Shown here: piece after piece, positions 1-13,021 of the stretch
Numbering within the stretch: the first letter of the stretch is position 1
Layout of the letters: each line of letters opens with the position of its first letter
From: Rhabdornis inornatus
Lineage: Eukaryota; Chordata; Aves; Passeriformes; Rhabdornithidae
Direction of reading: 5' to 3'
Length of the DNA stretch: 64,000 nucleotides
Assembly (NCBI GenBank): GCA_013397075.1
Contig: VWZS01000162.1
Span: forward strand, 122,938 to 186,937
Position numbers and translations under genes: made by a program
The notes under the pieces: model-generated
What the model was told of the DNA's origin: nothing
Database searches by the model: none
Seen by the model: only the letters and a program-made list of their open reading frames with translations

Positions 1-210
1 GGCCGCCCCCGGGACCCCCGCCCGCCCGGGCGCTGCGGCACAGCCCCGCTCCCGCGGGGGGCTGCGGGGTCGCTGCGGGGGCGCTGCGGGGTCTGTGGCA
101 CAGCCTGCAGGGCGCGGGGTGCGGGTGCATCCCGCACCTCCTGCGAGTGTCGCTGGTGCGGGGGAGCACAGCTGGTCCGGGGCTGAGCTCTGGGGGTCCC
201 GCTCCACCCT
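1..210. promoter_or_regulatory. CpG-rich edge, possible end of a CpG island
   Basis: The first 120 bases are very GC-rich with dense CpG and repeated gcgctgcgggg blocks, falling to ordinary composition by about 250. This would fit the flank of a CpG-island promoter lying to the left. No initiation site or exon is visible, and simple GC-rich repeats are an alternative. Confidence 0.4.
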
Positions 211-3200
211 TTTCACCTGCCGTCCCCTTTCGGGGTCAGGGCATTCCCGGTGCCTCGGAGGGTGCAGACACACCGGGCATTCAGTAACCCAGGGAGTGCG
301 GATAAAACACGGTCTGTGGGTTTGTTCTCCACACCAATATTCCCAACTATGCAGCAGCTCTGAATAGCACTCTTCTGCAGCTCTGCCGGGGGACAGCTGT
401 GTGTGACATGGACTCAGTTACTGTCTGCGTGCACTCCAGTGCTGGAGAGCTCTCCCTTGACCAGCACAGCTCCCGGGCAGAGATGTTCAGCAGGTGCTCA
501 GCTTGGTTCCTTGCCTTCGGTCTGTCCCTCCAGACAGAGCCACCACTCTTCCAGACGTCAGCTCACAGGGCAACCAGCCATTTCCCTCCATTAAATTCAC
601 CAAATTACTCTGGGATATGACCTTAAGATTTCTCTGCTGAGGAGATTTCTTGAGATTCTCATAATCTACCTGTTGTTGGGTTACCATTAGCCTCACTTAA
701 GGAAATGGAAGCACAGCAGCCAGTGGTCAACATCTGGAGGGCAGTCCAGCTCCATGGCAGAAAGAGACTGAGTTTCACTCCTGGACTGCATCTGTCCCAT
801 TCCAGAGCCAGAGGGGTGAGGCGGCCAGAACAGCACATTGCTCCCCAGAGCAACTTTGGCCTTTTTGGAGAAAAACAACGGGGCTGCAGGTGGTGAGAGT
901 GTGTTGCTTTGTCACTGCACGGGACAAACACCACAGCCAGCCTGGGCACTGCAGAACCAAAACCACTAGGGATATTTTTACATGGTCATTTCTGGGGTGC
1001 CGCTGCAGCCCACCTCTGTCTTTCCTTTGCAACGTGAGTTGAAGCAGAATATTTTCCCCCAACGCAAATTTTCTCACTGGCATCTCTGAAGTGCGAGTTG
1101 CCATGGAAACCATTTTGCCTGTGTCCCACATTGCCCACATGCACTCGGAAGGAGCTGCAGGAGCAAAATGGCCGTTGTGTAATGCTGCAGGGCTCGGCGT
1201 GCCAGGGCTCTGTGCAGCCTCTTCCAGCTGTGAGACCCTCTCAGGAAGCTGCAGACCATAGCTTGGGGAAGCAATGAAGCCCATGGCGGTCGTGATGTGC
1301 TCCGTGAGAGAAGGGAAATGGCCCCACCTCGCCTTAACTCTTGCAGTGCTTGGCGTGGAGCTCCACACCAACCCTGCTGTGCTCTTGGAACAGACTTCCA
1401 GGAAAGCTTAACCCTTTTCAGTGTCACCATGTCATTCCCACTCCTCCAGGCATGAAGCTGAGGGCCTTGCTGGATTCACATGGTGTGAGTTTGTCTCGAA
1501 GGGACAAAGGGTGAAAGCCAAAGAGAGTTGCATCCCTACCCTCAGTCTGCACAGAGCTGACTTCATTCCTTCCTCTGCCTACCAGGTGCACCTGCAGTAG
1601 GTTGTGTGGGAAGAAACTGTTCTGGAGTGGGCTGTACAGACCTGGATCCTGGTGGGTGTGATGGCAGTAGAATGACAAAGTCAAGACCCGGCCACAGCAG
1701 GTGGCTTGGCAGAGAAGACAAAGGAAAAAGGCAGGCTCTGAAACGTTATTTGGAGTGCAAGAGCTCTTTCCCTCTCATTCCCTAGAGTTCCCTGCAGGGA
1801 GAAATGCAGCTATGGAGTCCCTCCTGTGTTGCCCAGGAGTCTGGGATGACCGTGTTTAGGAGGCAGGCTCTTCCCTCTGTGTCTCCATTCATTTTTTTTG
1901 TCTCCAGAGACTCTTGTTTCTAGCACAGTTGTGGAGATCTGCAAAATGCCTGCTTCCCTCTCAGGTCGTGTCCCCCCATCCATGTTGTGCTGGCACCAGG
2001 ATGACAATTCCCTGCAGCCAGGCTCAGCCAGCACAGATGTTGTCACCGCACGAGTCTCCCTCTTGCTGTGTCCTCAGGCTCTTTGATCCTCTGAAGGCAG
2101 AGGGAGTGTGCAGTGCTTTCCCAGGTCATGGGGAGCACAGCCACATCCACCAGCTGACCCTGCCAGCCAGGGATGCTCTCTGCTCCCCCTGTCGCTGCCT
2201 CCTGGCACATCGTGGCAACCTCCTTGGCCACGATTGAAGGCAAGAACTGACCTCAGCTGCCTGCTAGCAATTAGTGCAGTGTGATCCTGCCCCTCCTGTG
2301 GCACCTCCTGCATGCAGGGCATTGGATACAAGCATGGGAGGGGTGTTGGTGAGGTGTCCCCTTGCCAGTGAGTGCTGTAATTCCTCCCAGAGTAACTCAA
2401 TGTAAAATCTGGAGACCTCAGAGGAGCAGCACTGAGCCCAGCTGGAAACTTCACCTGCCATGGGGTAAGGCATCAGTCCCAGTGGAAGAAAAGGCAATAG
2501 GGAATTTCATAGACAACAAAAGTATCAGGAATATTCAATTTGTGCCACTCCTTGAGGAGCTACCAAACACTTCTTCTTTCTCAAAAGCTGAAATGGAATT
2601 GAGAGCAGTAACTGCAACACAGGCTGTGGAAATGCTTCCTGTGTGCAGCTGCAAGGTTAATCTGAGGTGTAAAACAGAGCAAAGCACACACTGAGTGCCC
2701 ATGGCAAGGCTCCAAGGACTGGTACTGAGGAGCTGCCATGGGACGTGGGCGTTCCTGCAGAGATGAAAGGATTTGCAATGCAGTTGCCACTTCAGTATTC
2801 CTGCCTTTGCTCTGGAAGCAATCGCTGGTGATAAAATCTGTGAGACAGCAAATAATGACGCCAAATCACTTGGGTTCTTTGATAAGCACAGAACTGGAAT
2901 GTATTTTAGGACAGCCAGTGTAGAACCATGAAAGCAGAAGCAAGTATTGTTGGTCCTGCTCTTTGGACAGGACTGCAGATCCAGTGGAGACACTGACTGT
3001 AAATGTGGTCTCTAATACTGACCTGGGGGTCAGAGGCCATGAATTTCCAAACAAAAAGGTGGCATTGTCATCCTTGGATTCACCCTGAGGAGTCAGAGCA
3101 GCAGCTGGCGATGACTTGAGCCTTTGTAGGAAGCACTGCACAGGAAGGCTGCCTGCAGATCTGGGGTCACATTCTTTGCAAAGAGGCTGAAAAACCAGAG

Positions 3201-6019
3201 AAACTATCCTTCAGCATATTTGGAGGAAAAACTCTCCATGAGCTGCTCCAGCAGAGATGAGTGGATGCCGTCAGAGCATGCTGCCTTCCAGGACAGGGAC
3301 AGAGAACAGCACCAAATCCCAGCCAGAGGCCCAGGGATGGGACAAGGGAGGGGGTGCAGGGTCCCAGCAGCTCCTCAGAACCCTCCTGGAGGCTGGCACA
3401 GTGTCCCCACTGCCAGGGCTCTGGGGACTGCAGTTTGTGTCAGCAGCTGGGACACAGCAGGATGTCCTTGTCAGGGATCAGCCACCCAGACAGACAGGCA
3501 GTGACTCCAGTCTGCAGAGCAAGGTGCCCAAGGGCTCTGCTCCTGTGGTGGGGGAGCTGCAGGGAGCAATGGGGTAGAAATAAAGGTGGCAGTGTCTGAG
3601 CAGTCCCTTGGTTGCTTTTGTGTGTTCAAGCCCTGTGTCCAGCTCCTTCCAGACAACATCCAGGATGGACTGCAGTCCCTAAGTCCCTGTGCTCGTACTG
3701 AATTCATTCCCAGCTGAGAGGGACTGAGCCCAGCCTACTCTGCAATTCAGAAGTGGCTGCTGGAGTCCCCAGGCAGCACAGCTCCATGCTCTAGGAATAC
3801 ATGGGCATCTGTGTTGCCTTTACCCAGTTCTCCCCACAGGAAAGAGCTCCAGGCCCCCAAGGCCTTTGTCACCTTCCTGAGTAGAATGTTTGGCACATCT
3901 GGAATCTCTGCTGTCACAGAAAGGACCTGCAGCATCATCCTACAGCAGGTGATGACAGTGGACGTGTCTCTCCCCCTGCACTGTCAGGTTTCTGCATCTC
4001 TGCATCACCTACATGCAGAACCCCAGCATCCAGCAGAGCTCTGCCTTCATCCAGGGAGCTGGGCACACACAGGGATGGGGGAGCTCAAACAAGATGTGAG
4101 CAGTTAGTCTGGCTCCTGGACACCAGGGACTCCAGAGCAGGCAGGGAGATATTGGGTCAGTGGTAAGAGGATGGGACATGGAACATCAACAGCCAGAGGC
4201 AAACATGGTGAGAAACCCCAAACCACCTCCTGTGCAATCAGAGGGAACTGAATGTGCAGAAACACAGTCAGATGTGCAGTAGGAGGGGTGGGAAGTTCAA
4301 CTGCGAACATTTTCCAAGGGAAAACCGGGATTTGCGTGTTTGAAATGCATTGCAGGGAAAATGTCATTTTGGTAACATTCCAATTTTCTGCTGGAAAACC
4401 AGCCAGAAGCTGGGCTTCAGCTTCCTGCACAATGTGTCCCAGGAGATTGGACAGCTTGTCCTCAGGGACTCCCAGTCCCCTGGGACTGCCACACAGCAGG
4501 GGCTGGAAAGCACCTCAGAGACTGGTCACTGCTTGGGGATTTCCTGCACTTCTTCACCTCAGGGGAGGCTGGGCCAGTGCTGCGGTGATGGAGCCATGGA
4601 GATGGAGCACGTGGGGGAGCATCAGCCCTGCAGCCCTTGGTGCCCCCATCACGCTCAGCCTGGGTGTCCCTGGAAAGCTCCCCAGTGGGATGGGACTGCC
4701 TGCCTTCCCACTGTAGGGCTGACACCAGGAATGTCACCCTCACTCTCCAGGGACACTCTGGGAGCCCTGGGGCACAGCAACAATCTCCATCCAGCCCACT
4801 GCAAGGAGTGCTGGTTGGTGCAGAAACCATCCTGCTGTTTGGAGGGCTGGAGGGGCCAAACTCCCCGGGAAAGCAGAGCCTAGGTGGTGACAGGAACCAC
4901 TGTTGGGCAGAGGTGCCACATCTGTGCCCTGTCAAGGGGAGGATGAGATCTCTGGGCATTTCCAACCTTTTGGAGCTGCAATGAAGCTGGAACAGGGAAA
5001 GGAAAGAGGGGTCAATGCCAAATGAGGTGCTCTGGAACTTGCAAGCCTTCCAGAGACAAAACCAGGACACTGTTTTCACAGTCATGGGTGCAGAAACACG
5101 CAGGAGTTCCCGTCTCTCAAACCCACCTTTGGGAGGAGGCAGCAGACATCTCCTGTGGGTGTGTGCCCCAGCCTCCTGTCCCCTCGCAGGAGCCACCACA
5201 GTGCCCAGAGCATCCCTGGTATCCCAGCCCTGCACTGCCCCAGCCAGATGTGGATCTGTCCCCTTGCAGGGGACGATGCCTGAGGCATCTCAGTGCTCAG
5301 CACCTCATCCTGCTGCTGGGAGATGTTCATGTTTCTGCAAAGCTCCGGGAGCTTTGGGGGCTCTCCAGTCTGTGCAGCTCCCCCGTGAATACTCCTGACC
5401 TTGGGAGGACAAAACACCAAGAGTGGCTTTCCAATCTGCCAGAGGAGGCTTTCAAAGACACCATGATAAATGAGATGGGCATGGCCTTGGGAGGAGCTGA
5501 GCAAGAGAGACAAAGCCCAGGCTGGCCCAGTGGTGACAACGTGGCATTTAGGGGCAGGAGCTGGGCGGCACCACACTCGGTTCTGCAGTGGATGTCCTCA
5601 CCCCAGGAGGCTGAGTGGGGAACCTGGCTGGGCTCCAGCATCACCAGAACAGATCCGTGGTGGGTGACAGCTCAAAACCACCCAAAACACGGGAATGTGG
5701 TAACAAACATGTCCTTGAGAGCCATGCCCTCCTGTCACAAATGACTGATGTTTGATAGGAGATCAAAATCTTGTTGCTGAGGACAGAGAGAAAGATTGAT
5801 TGCACAAGTTCTATTATGAAACCTGCCTAAAAAAACCCCAAGTGAAAACATGATGAGACAGCACCAGTTTTGGAGAAAGCACTGCTTTTATCTCATCTCC
5901 TTCCCTGAAGGCTCCTGCAATGCCCTTACAAGTCAGCACTTCTGGAAAGCACAGTCTCACAGGGGCCTTCCTAGAAAGGCAAGCACACAGGTAGGGCTGC
6001 TTGGTGTGAAATGTCAAGG
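211..6019. other. Intergenic or intronic DNA with no recognised gene
   Basis: Both strands were read for splice-flanked coding segments and known families. Only short open frames without homology or codon signal are present. No kunitz or lipocalin exon, as would be expected of AMBP, was seen. No clear repeat tail was recognised. Confidence 0.5.
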
Positions 6020-6515
6020 AATCACAGAATCCCCTGAGCTGGAAGGGACACACCAGGATCACCCAGTGCAGGCCCTGTCCCTGCACAGACCCCCCAACAA
6101 TCCCAGCCTGTCCATCCCTGGCAGCGCTGTCCAAACGCTCCTGGAGCTCTGGCAGCCTCGGGGCCGTGCCCGTTCCCTGGGGAGCCTGGGCAGTGCCCAG
6201 CACCCTCTGGGGGAAGAACCTTGCCCTGATCTCCAGCCTGAGCCTGCCCTGGCCCAGCTCCAGCCCTTCCCTGGCTCCTGTCCCTGTCCCAGAGCAGAGC
6301 CCAGAGCTGCCCCTGCACTGCCCCTTGTGAGGATGATGAAGATCCCAATGAGGTCTGACCGCAGTCTCTCCTTCTCCTGGCTGAAAAAACCAAGTGACTC
6401 AGCCACTCCTCCCTCATCAGGCTTCTCCTCCTGCCCCTTCCCCATCCTCAAGGCCCTCCTTTGGATGCTCCCTCTAGCTTAACATCTTTATCATATTGTG
6501 GCCTTTTTGTCTAAC
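6020..6515 (-). mobile_element. CR1-type LINE 3' fragment
   Basis: The plus strand begins aatcacagaatcccctgagc and continues ggaagggacacacc, the reverse complement of a CR1 3' end. At the far side, ctcctttggatgctccctct and catcttt..catattgtggcc are the reverse complement of the classic CR1 segment 'ccacaatat...catccaaaggagg'. About 500 bp is preserved, so the copy is 5'-truncated. Confidence 0.85.
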
Positions 6516-6703
6516 AACCCAGTCCTCCTTCAAGGCTTCATCCTCCTCCTGCCATCCTGGGAATTGGCCTTCACTTCCCATCTCAGTCCCCAGCTCAAGT
6601 CCCAGCCCTGATCTAATGCAGAGATGTGCAGGAAAACCCCAGATATTTCAAGGATTTCTGATATCAATGAAACACATTTCTCCATTATTTGTTCTTCTAT
6701 AGA

Positions 6704-6728
6704 TTCAAAATGTTTTCAACATTTTGAA
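6704..6728. repeat. Perfect 11-bp inverted repeat with 3-nt loop
   Basis: Arms ttcaaaatgtt and aacattttgaa flank the loop ttc. It is a perfect short hairpin in AT-rich DNA just beyond the CR1 fragment. It could be part of a decayed DNA-transposon end or chance. Confidence 0.6.
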
Positions 6729-8428
6729 ATGAAGGTGAATCCTCTCTGCCACGACCACTGCTCCTGTGTGTGTTAGACCTGGAGGGAGAGCATTTCAGCC
6801 TCAGGTGCTCAGTTCCTGTAACTCAGAAGTGTCTTGTAACCGGGGGTTTGTGCCTGGTGAAAGGTGAAAGGCATGTGTGACCAAAGGCACTATTCCCAAC
6901 TCCAGACAGATGCTTTTGTGTCACTGAGGTTGCTGTGTGCTGCTCTAAAGATTCTCAGTGTCTCTCAAAAATAGACACAGAGAGACTCTCCTGCAGGAGC
7001 CAGAGTTACCTCACCAGCACCTCGTTATGCTCAGTTTACATAATTTACAGAAACATTTATGTCCCAGCTTCCTCCTTTGCTGTATCCCAGCTGCCTTGGG
7101 ACAGCCCCCTGAAGGTCATTGCCCAGCACTCCTGGGAAGTTTGGAATGAGAAGGAAATCTCTGCACTGCACTTGATTTTCCCTACTTGCATGGGATGAGC
7201 TTCACTCCAACATTGCCCATCCTGGGGCCACCCCAGAGAGCAGGGACACAGAGCAGGGACACAGCCCTGCATGTCTGGGGAGGTCCTGGTGCTCCTGTCA
7301 CCACCACCCTCAGGAACCCTCATCACCCTGTCCTGGGCACGTAGTGTCCATCTGTGTCCACCTGTGTCTCAGACACCCAGGGCTTCTGGGCAGCCTTCAC
7401 ACACCACACTTTCCTTAATATTCTCCCCTGCCACCTTCTGCTCCCATTGCTTATATTTTGTCATGATTTGAATCATCTGCTTTCTGAGAGTAATCAGATT
7501 AAAATATTAGTTTTCCATACCTGAGATTTCATCTCCTGAAACAGAAAAAAATCCTGCAGGATGAGGTGGTTCCTCAGAAAGTGCTATCACAAAGTCATGT
7601 ATTTCAACTATGTTGAAATTCACATTGTCTGTACTCTAAATATCACTTCCACAGATTATTTTACCTTTACCATTAAAAGACAATGTCAAGTTCTTCTTAT
7701 GCTATACTGATTTTCTAACTTCTTTTCCATTTTGGTTTAAGCTAAAAGCTAACCATATGTCCTAGTTTAAAGGACAATCCTGTTCCCTGCCCCAACCCAG
7801 CTCTGGGCAAGCAGAGGTGTGCACAGACCCCACCAATCACGCCCTGAATAACCTTTGATACTTCCCTGGTGCTGGTGGGTGCTTCACCAGGGGATGCAGC
7901 CTTGTGGGTCCCACCTGAGGCTGAGGGTGCCCTGGCCCTCCTGCTTGCACCTGTAAATGTACAAGAGGTGTGCAAGAAATTTTAAACATCCTAGGAGAAA
8001 GATGTTGAAGGTGTCTCAGGGAAAAGGGCAGAACAAAGAGAGTGAGTGCTCATAAAGACTCTGGCAACCAATTCTTGCACTCCATGCCATGGAAGCTACT
8101 GGTTTTATGCAGCAACACCTCGGGGCTCCCCTTGTTTTCCATTAATCCTTGTATCTTCTCTCCTTCCTGACTGAGCTCTGCCCACTCATACATTTCTACA
8201 AACTTGGAAAAGGGGTCAGATATGAGCTCAAAAGGAGAGTGCCAGACTGTGACCCAGCCTGGCCAGGTGCTGGTTTAGTGACCAGCAATGGGTGGCTAAA
8301 GTCACCCTCTGAATGTCAGCACTCCAGGTCTGCTCTGTTTGTGCCACTCCTGGATTCTGATCCCCCTGCCCTTTGTGTCCCCTCTCTGCTCCCTGCAGGG
8401 TCAGGGGGTCACCATCACCCCCACCTTG
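6729..8428. other. No gene recognised
   Basis: This is AT-rich, unremarkable DNA. It contains a second perfect hairpin at 7601-7619 (arms atttcaac and gttgaaat, loop tat). No exon or repeat family could be assigned. Confidence 0.45.
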
Positions 8429-8565
8429 CAGGCACCAGGTCAGATGGGACATGGCTCTGAGCAGCCTGATCCAGCTGAAGATGTTCCTGCTCATGGCAGG
8501 AGAGTTGGACTAGATGGGCTTTAAAACTCCTTCCCAACCCCAACTATTTTATGGTTCTGTGTTTT
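8429..8565 (+). mobile_element. CR1-type LINE 3' tail
   Basis: The plus strand reads ctctgagcagcctgatccag, then ggcaggagagttggactaga and ccttcccaaccccaactatt followed by tatggttctgtg. This is the well-known end of CR1 elements. The start is uncertain; weakly similar sequence may extend left to about 8270. Confidence 0.85.
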
Positions 8566-10915
8566 TCTGCTGTTCCCAATTACATTCCTAATTATTCTTG
8601 AAGGAGGGCTATTATACCTGAAAGCTCATCCACTTTTTTCCAGCTGTATCAGCTCATCTAATAGAAATTATTATTGTTCTCTACAGGCCTTGCTTTTTTT
8701 ATCCCCTTAGATCATGCCTACAAAAGCATTAATGCTAATTATTCCTAACGTGGGATTTATCTGGCAGAACAGTGAGCAGATGCAACCACAGAGCAAGTGG
8801 AGGAAGGCTCAGATCTCCTCCCAAGAACCAATTAACAGCCAATGCTCTCCTGTGGGTCTGTGCAATGTGCTGTGGGCCTGACAGACACTGAGAGGTTTGC
8901 AGGTTACTTCTGCAGGGTTTCACAGACTCTGTGTTCCCAGCAAGTGCCCAGAACTGCCTGGTGGCCCTGGGGCTCTTTAAGTCCCCTGTGCTATTCTTGC
9001 TACCATTGCTATTTGTTTTCCATAAAAGAAATAAACTAATTAAATGGGAAAATTATAAATAAAAATTAAAATGAGGAAAATCTGTGGCTGTTAGTCCTCT
9101 GATACTCACCTGCAACATTTCTCAGTGTATCCTAGGGCAGAATACTGTTCTCCCAAGTGGAGAGGCATCAGATTTGATGCACAAGCCAGAGCAAAGACCA
9201 GCCTCTCTTCTGGCTCTGGTGGCTCCAGGGTGAGAAGGCTGGAGGCAAAAGCAGCACTCAGGAGTCCTGGGTTAAGTTTTTTGGACAGCCCAGCAAGGGT
9301 TTGGCCATGGGCACCAATCCTCAAGGCAGAAGAGCTCCAGGCTCCTTTACGAACAGAAGCTCTAGAGGTGGAACCTTCTTGAGTAAAATCACCTCAAAGT
9401 GTCAGGGCTGCTCCTGGGACACGTGGCTGGAGCCCCCTGGGCTCCAAGGCCTCTGCTCTGACCCAGCCAGGGCTGCTCCTCTGTGTTCCCACACTGCTGC
9501 TGCTACAGAAACACTTTTCCTGCCTTCCCCCTCCTGTCCTGGAACTCAGCTCAGGTGCAGAGGTGGGTCAGACACAGAAAATGCTGATGCTTCTGAGTGA
9601 ATCCCAGACACCTGGGGCAGGGGAAGGTGATTCCTGGTGCCTCCACTGCCCCGTGCCTGCTTCCAGCAGATGTGGGAGAGCCTTCCAGAAAGGCTGAGGG
9701 ACACCAGTGCCAGAGTTCTGGGAAAGGAGGGATCTCCAGGCACTGGGGTACAACAGCTCATTTCTGCCAGGCATCAGAAACAACCCTTCCTGGGCTGGAA
9801 GGCTGGGAAGGTTGCCAGGGGTTCCTTTTCTTGGCCCAGACCACTCCAATCAAGGAGAGTGGTTTTGGGAGGGAGAGCTCACACTGTGTCACTTCTCGTG
9901 AGGGTGGCTGCCAGGAAACGTGTGCTGAGCTGGGCTCCCAAAGTCTGCTGTCCCCCAAATCTCACTACCTGAGCTTCCAGGGACAGCAGCCACTGTAACA
10001 ATCAGAGCTCACAAGGAATGGACTCTGAGTGCAAATGAGCATCATCTGGAGCACAGAAGGGAAGACCTGGCCTTTGACTCAGTGGCCACACCTGTGAACA
10101 GCCCCCAGGAGCTCCTGTGCACCAGTGCAGTCCCTCAGGAGGAGCATTGATTGAGGTAAGGCTGTGGCAGCCATCCAGATGTGGTAGGAGCACAGCTGGC
10201 TGAAGCAGAGCTGTGCACTGCCATGGCTGTGGCCCAGGTGCTGCCTGTCCCTGTTTCATCAGGACAGTGCTCAGCTAAGGTGATGCTGTGCTGAGGCTGG
10301 GGAGGAACAGATGGATCCCAGAACTGAGCAGGGACAGATCCCAGCGGTGCAAATCCCACATTCCTGCAGGAGGCACCAGGAATCAGGCCCAGCAATGGAG
10401 AAAAGCAATCCAGTTTGGAGCTGGGGGTTTCCCTTCACCTCACCAGAAAATTCCTTTTTGCCCAGGAGTGTCACTGCCTTGGCTCCCAGCCCCTGGCTGG
10501 CCCTGCCTGAGGCAGGGATTTGCTGCAGAGTTACAGTCTGAATGGTTCTTGGGGCTCAAGGGCAAAGGGATAAAGGGCTTCTCCTTCTGGCTCCCCTTCC
10601 CAGAGATTCCTGGGCTGTAGGAGCCCGTGGCTCTCCTCTGCCCCTCAGGGCTTGGGGAAGCAATGGAGATTTCTCTAAATACTCTTCTCTCAGTCTCTCT
10701 TCCTAGGTCGGGGAAGCATCCTAAACCTTTAAACATTTTGTGAAGGTGCCTTTTGTCCTGCAGCCAAAACAGGATCCAGAAGCTCAAAAAGTGGGGCTGA
10801 GGGACAAAACCATAATGGTTTGGAGATGACAGCGAGAAATTGTTCTCCCCCTGCCTCTTATCACAGATGTTTCTGTGCTCCAGCAGCCTCTGTGGGACAC
10901 TTCCAGCGCTGCAGG
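8566..10915. other. No gene recognised
   Basis: Short open frames only. An AT-rich patch lies at 9020-9085 (aataaactaattaaatggga). No splice-flanked coding segment or repeat family was identified. Confidence 0.45.
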
Positions 10916-10985
10916 GTGACACACGGGCTGTGACACACGGGCCGTGACACACGGGCTGTGACACACGGGCTGTGACACATGGCTC
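10916..10985. repeat. 14-bp minisatellite, about 5 copies
   Basis: The unit gtgacacacgggct is repeated head to tail with one-base changes (gggcc in copy 2, catgg in copy 5). Confidence 0.9.
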
Positions 10986-11109
10986 TGCTCCGGGATGGCT
11001 TCTAAAGCTGATCCAGTGGCCAGCACAGCCCGGACATCTGCTTCAGCAGTGCCAGCCCAGTTTTGTGTGCTCCCTTCTGCAGTTGTGGCCTGGGAAGGCT
11101 GAGCTGGAA

Positions 11110-11440
11110 CAGAGACTAGACAGAGCAAAAGGAATAAAATCAGTATTTATTGAAAGGATACACCTTGGGCAGTGCAAGAGCCTGGCTGGGGCTACACCCA
11201 AATCAAATCCAAGATGGATTTTGCTCACGAGTTTTTACACTTTTATAAGTTTTGGTTCATTTACATCTTGGGGTCAATGATCCACCCACAGCCCCAGGCT
11301 ATGAAGTCTCAGCCCCTGGCTTGCCCCCTTTCCCTCGCTGTTGTTTCTGCTTTTTGGGTCCCAGTTGTCCTTGATTCTCCAGCTAGAAAGAAATTGCTTT
11401 GTCACTACCCTGTGAAGAGAACTTACTAACACCTAATATG
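11110..11440 (-). mobile_element. Solo LTR candidate (avian ERV), antisense
   Basis: The plus strand has cagtatttattgaaaggata then caccttgggcagtgcaagag and gggctacacccaaatcaaat. Read on the minus strand this gives a U3/R-like region with AATAAA at 11146-11151, a layout common in songbird ERV LTRs. Termini and target-site duplication were not fixed. Confidence 0.45.
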
Positions 11441-11552
11441 AAGTTTCAGAGTTACACACTTAGCAGCAGAGATTCTGAAAAATAGAAAAGATAAAACCCA
11501 AGGCATCACAGTCAGCGAACACCTCCTGCCCACAGCCTGCCAGGGAACTGCT

Positions 11553-11591
11553 GCCCGCTGTCCCCGCTGTCCCCGCTGTCCCCGCTGTCCC
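11553..11591. repeat. 9-bp minisatellite (ccgctgtcc), about 4 copies
   Basis: The run is cgctgtccc-type units, followed by two imperfect units (cgtccttgtccc). Confidence 0.85.
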
Positions 11592-12960
11592 TCCCGTCCT
11601 TGTCCCCCTGCCGCTGTCCCTGCCCGGCTCTGGCAGCTGCCTGGTGCCATCTCGTGGTTAAATCTCTCCTCTGGAGCATCCCTGTTTCAGTCCTGCCTCC
11701 GATCTTCCCCTGGAGAGGATCGGAATCCCCGGGACTGATTTTTAGGGGATTTCCCGGTGTCGCTCCCAGGCTGTGGCAGGGCTGTGCCCTTTCAGAAGGG
11801 GCCGAGCACTGAGTGCCCTTCCCGACCCTCCTGCCCCGGGGGTGCTGCTTTGACACCTCCAGACCCTCCCGATCCCACAGGAGAACATCTCGCTGTGTTT
11901 TGCTCCCAGGATGGCCCGGCTGGACCTTCCTGCCCTCATCCCGGGCAGCTCCGAGGAGAGGATGGAAAATGCAGCAGCGTTTCATGTACTGGGAAAGGTG
12001 AACATCCCTCAAATCCACGGAGAGCATCCCCAGAAAGGGGAGGGCCCTGTGTGTCCCCACTAAAAATGACTCCATTAAGGGAAAGTTGCCCTATAATAAT
12101 TCCCCCTCCACCTCCTCCCCTGTTTCATGCAGAATCCTGATTTTCCCCCTGGGTTGTCCAGGTCTCAGTGTTCCACAGGACCTGGAACACAGGTTCCAGT
12201 GCCCTTTGCTGTGTCAGATGGTAACTGGGACTGTAGTTACCTAAATAGGGGGTGTATGTGGGGAGCTTTCCTGAATCCCAACCAAAGCCCTAAAAGGAGA
12301 AAAAAATTCCCACTCTGAACCTGCTCCATTGTGTTAATACCCCCTCTCAATTCTGGCAGTCTCACATCTCCTGCACTCTGCAGGCAGGGTTACAAAAGCA
12401 GATTTTTAACTCTGAGCCATCCCCTGCATCCCTCAGGGGTGGATCCCCAGGAGCTGCTGGGCTCCAGAAATGATTCTGTGCTCTGCAGTGACAGCTAACA
12501 CCACATCAGTGCTGAAATGTGTCTCATGAACAGAACCGCTTCTCAATGGGAATTTTATTCTCCTTTTAAGGCTGGAAGGGAGCTTTTGGTTAGAATTCAG
12601 GAAAGCTCCTCACACCTCCCTGCTGTTTAGAGAGGGTTTGCACTGACTGTGTAGGAAGAACATCCTAAAGTTCACATGGAGCAATTGCTTGATCTGGCTG
12701 CACTAATCAGCTTAAATCACCAATCCATTTACCTTGAGTTTTGCCTTGGCTTGTGTTTCTTAGTTGTTGTCCTGGGATGTTCAGCTCCAGTGGATTAGGA
12801 TCGATGGGACAGCAATGAAACATCCATTGATTGGCAGCACAAGTCGGCCTGTGTACTGAGCAATCTATTTCTCCCAAAGTGAAAGCAACATTCCATCTTT
12901 ATGGGTAAGAAAACCAATTTATAGATCTCACCAAACAGCAATTTCTTTGTCTCTGTGTTA
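11592..12960. other. No gene recognised
   Basis: The left part is GC-rich with moderate CpG (11592-12000), then AT-rich. Only random open frames are seen. No known repeat was identified. Confidence 0.4.
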
Positions 12961-13021
12961 TTTTCAGAAAAATATTACTACTGTATTTTTTTTTCAGAAA
13001 AAATATTATTACTGTATTTTT
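12961..13021. repeat. 30-bp direct tandem duplication
   Basis: Two adjacent copies each run from ttttcagaaa through ..tatta.tactgtatttt. They differ by one inserted A and one C/T change, so the duplication is fairly recent. Confidence 0.8.

Noticed and set aside
775..1371. 198-codon minus-strand open frame
   Set aside because: Moderately GC-rich DNA with no recognisable domain, no splice context and no codon signal; consistent with chance.
4462..5235. 257-codon minus-strand open frame
   Set aside because: Composition-driven, low similarity to any known family, overlapped by equally long frames on the other strand.
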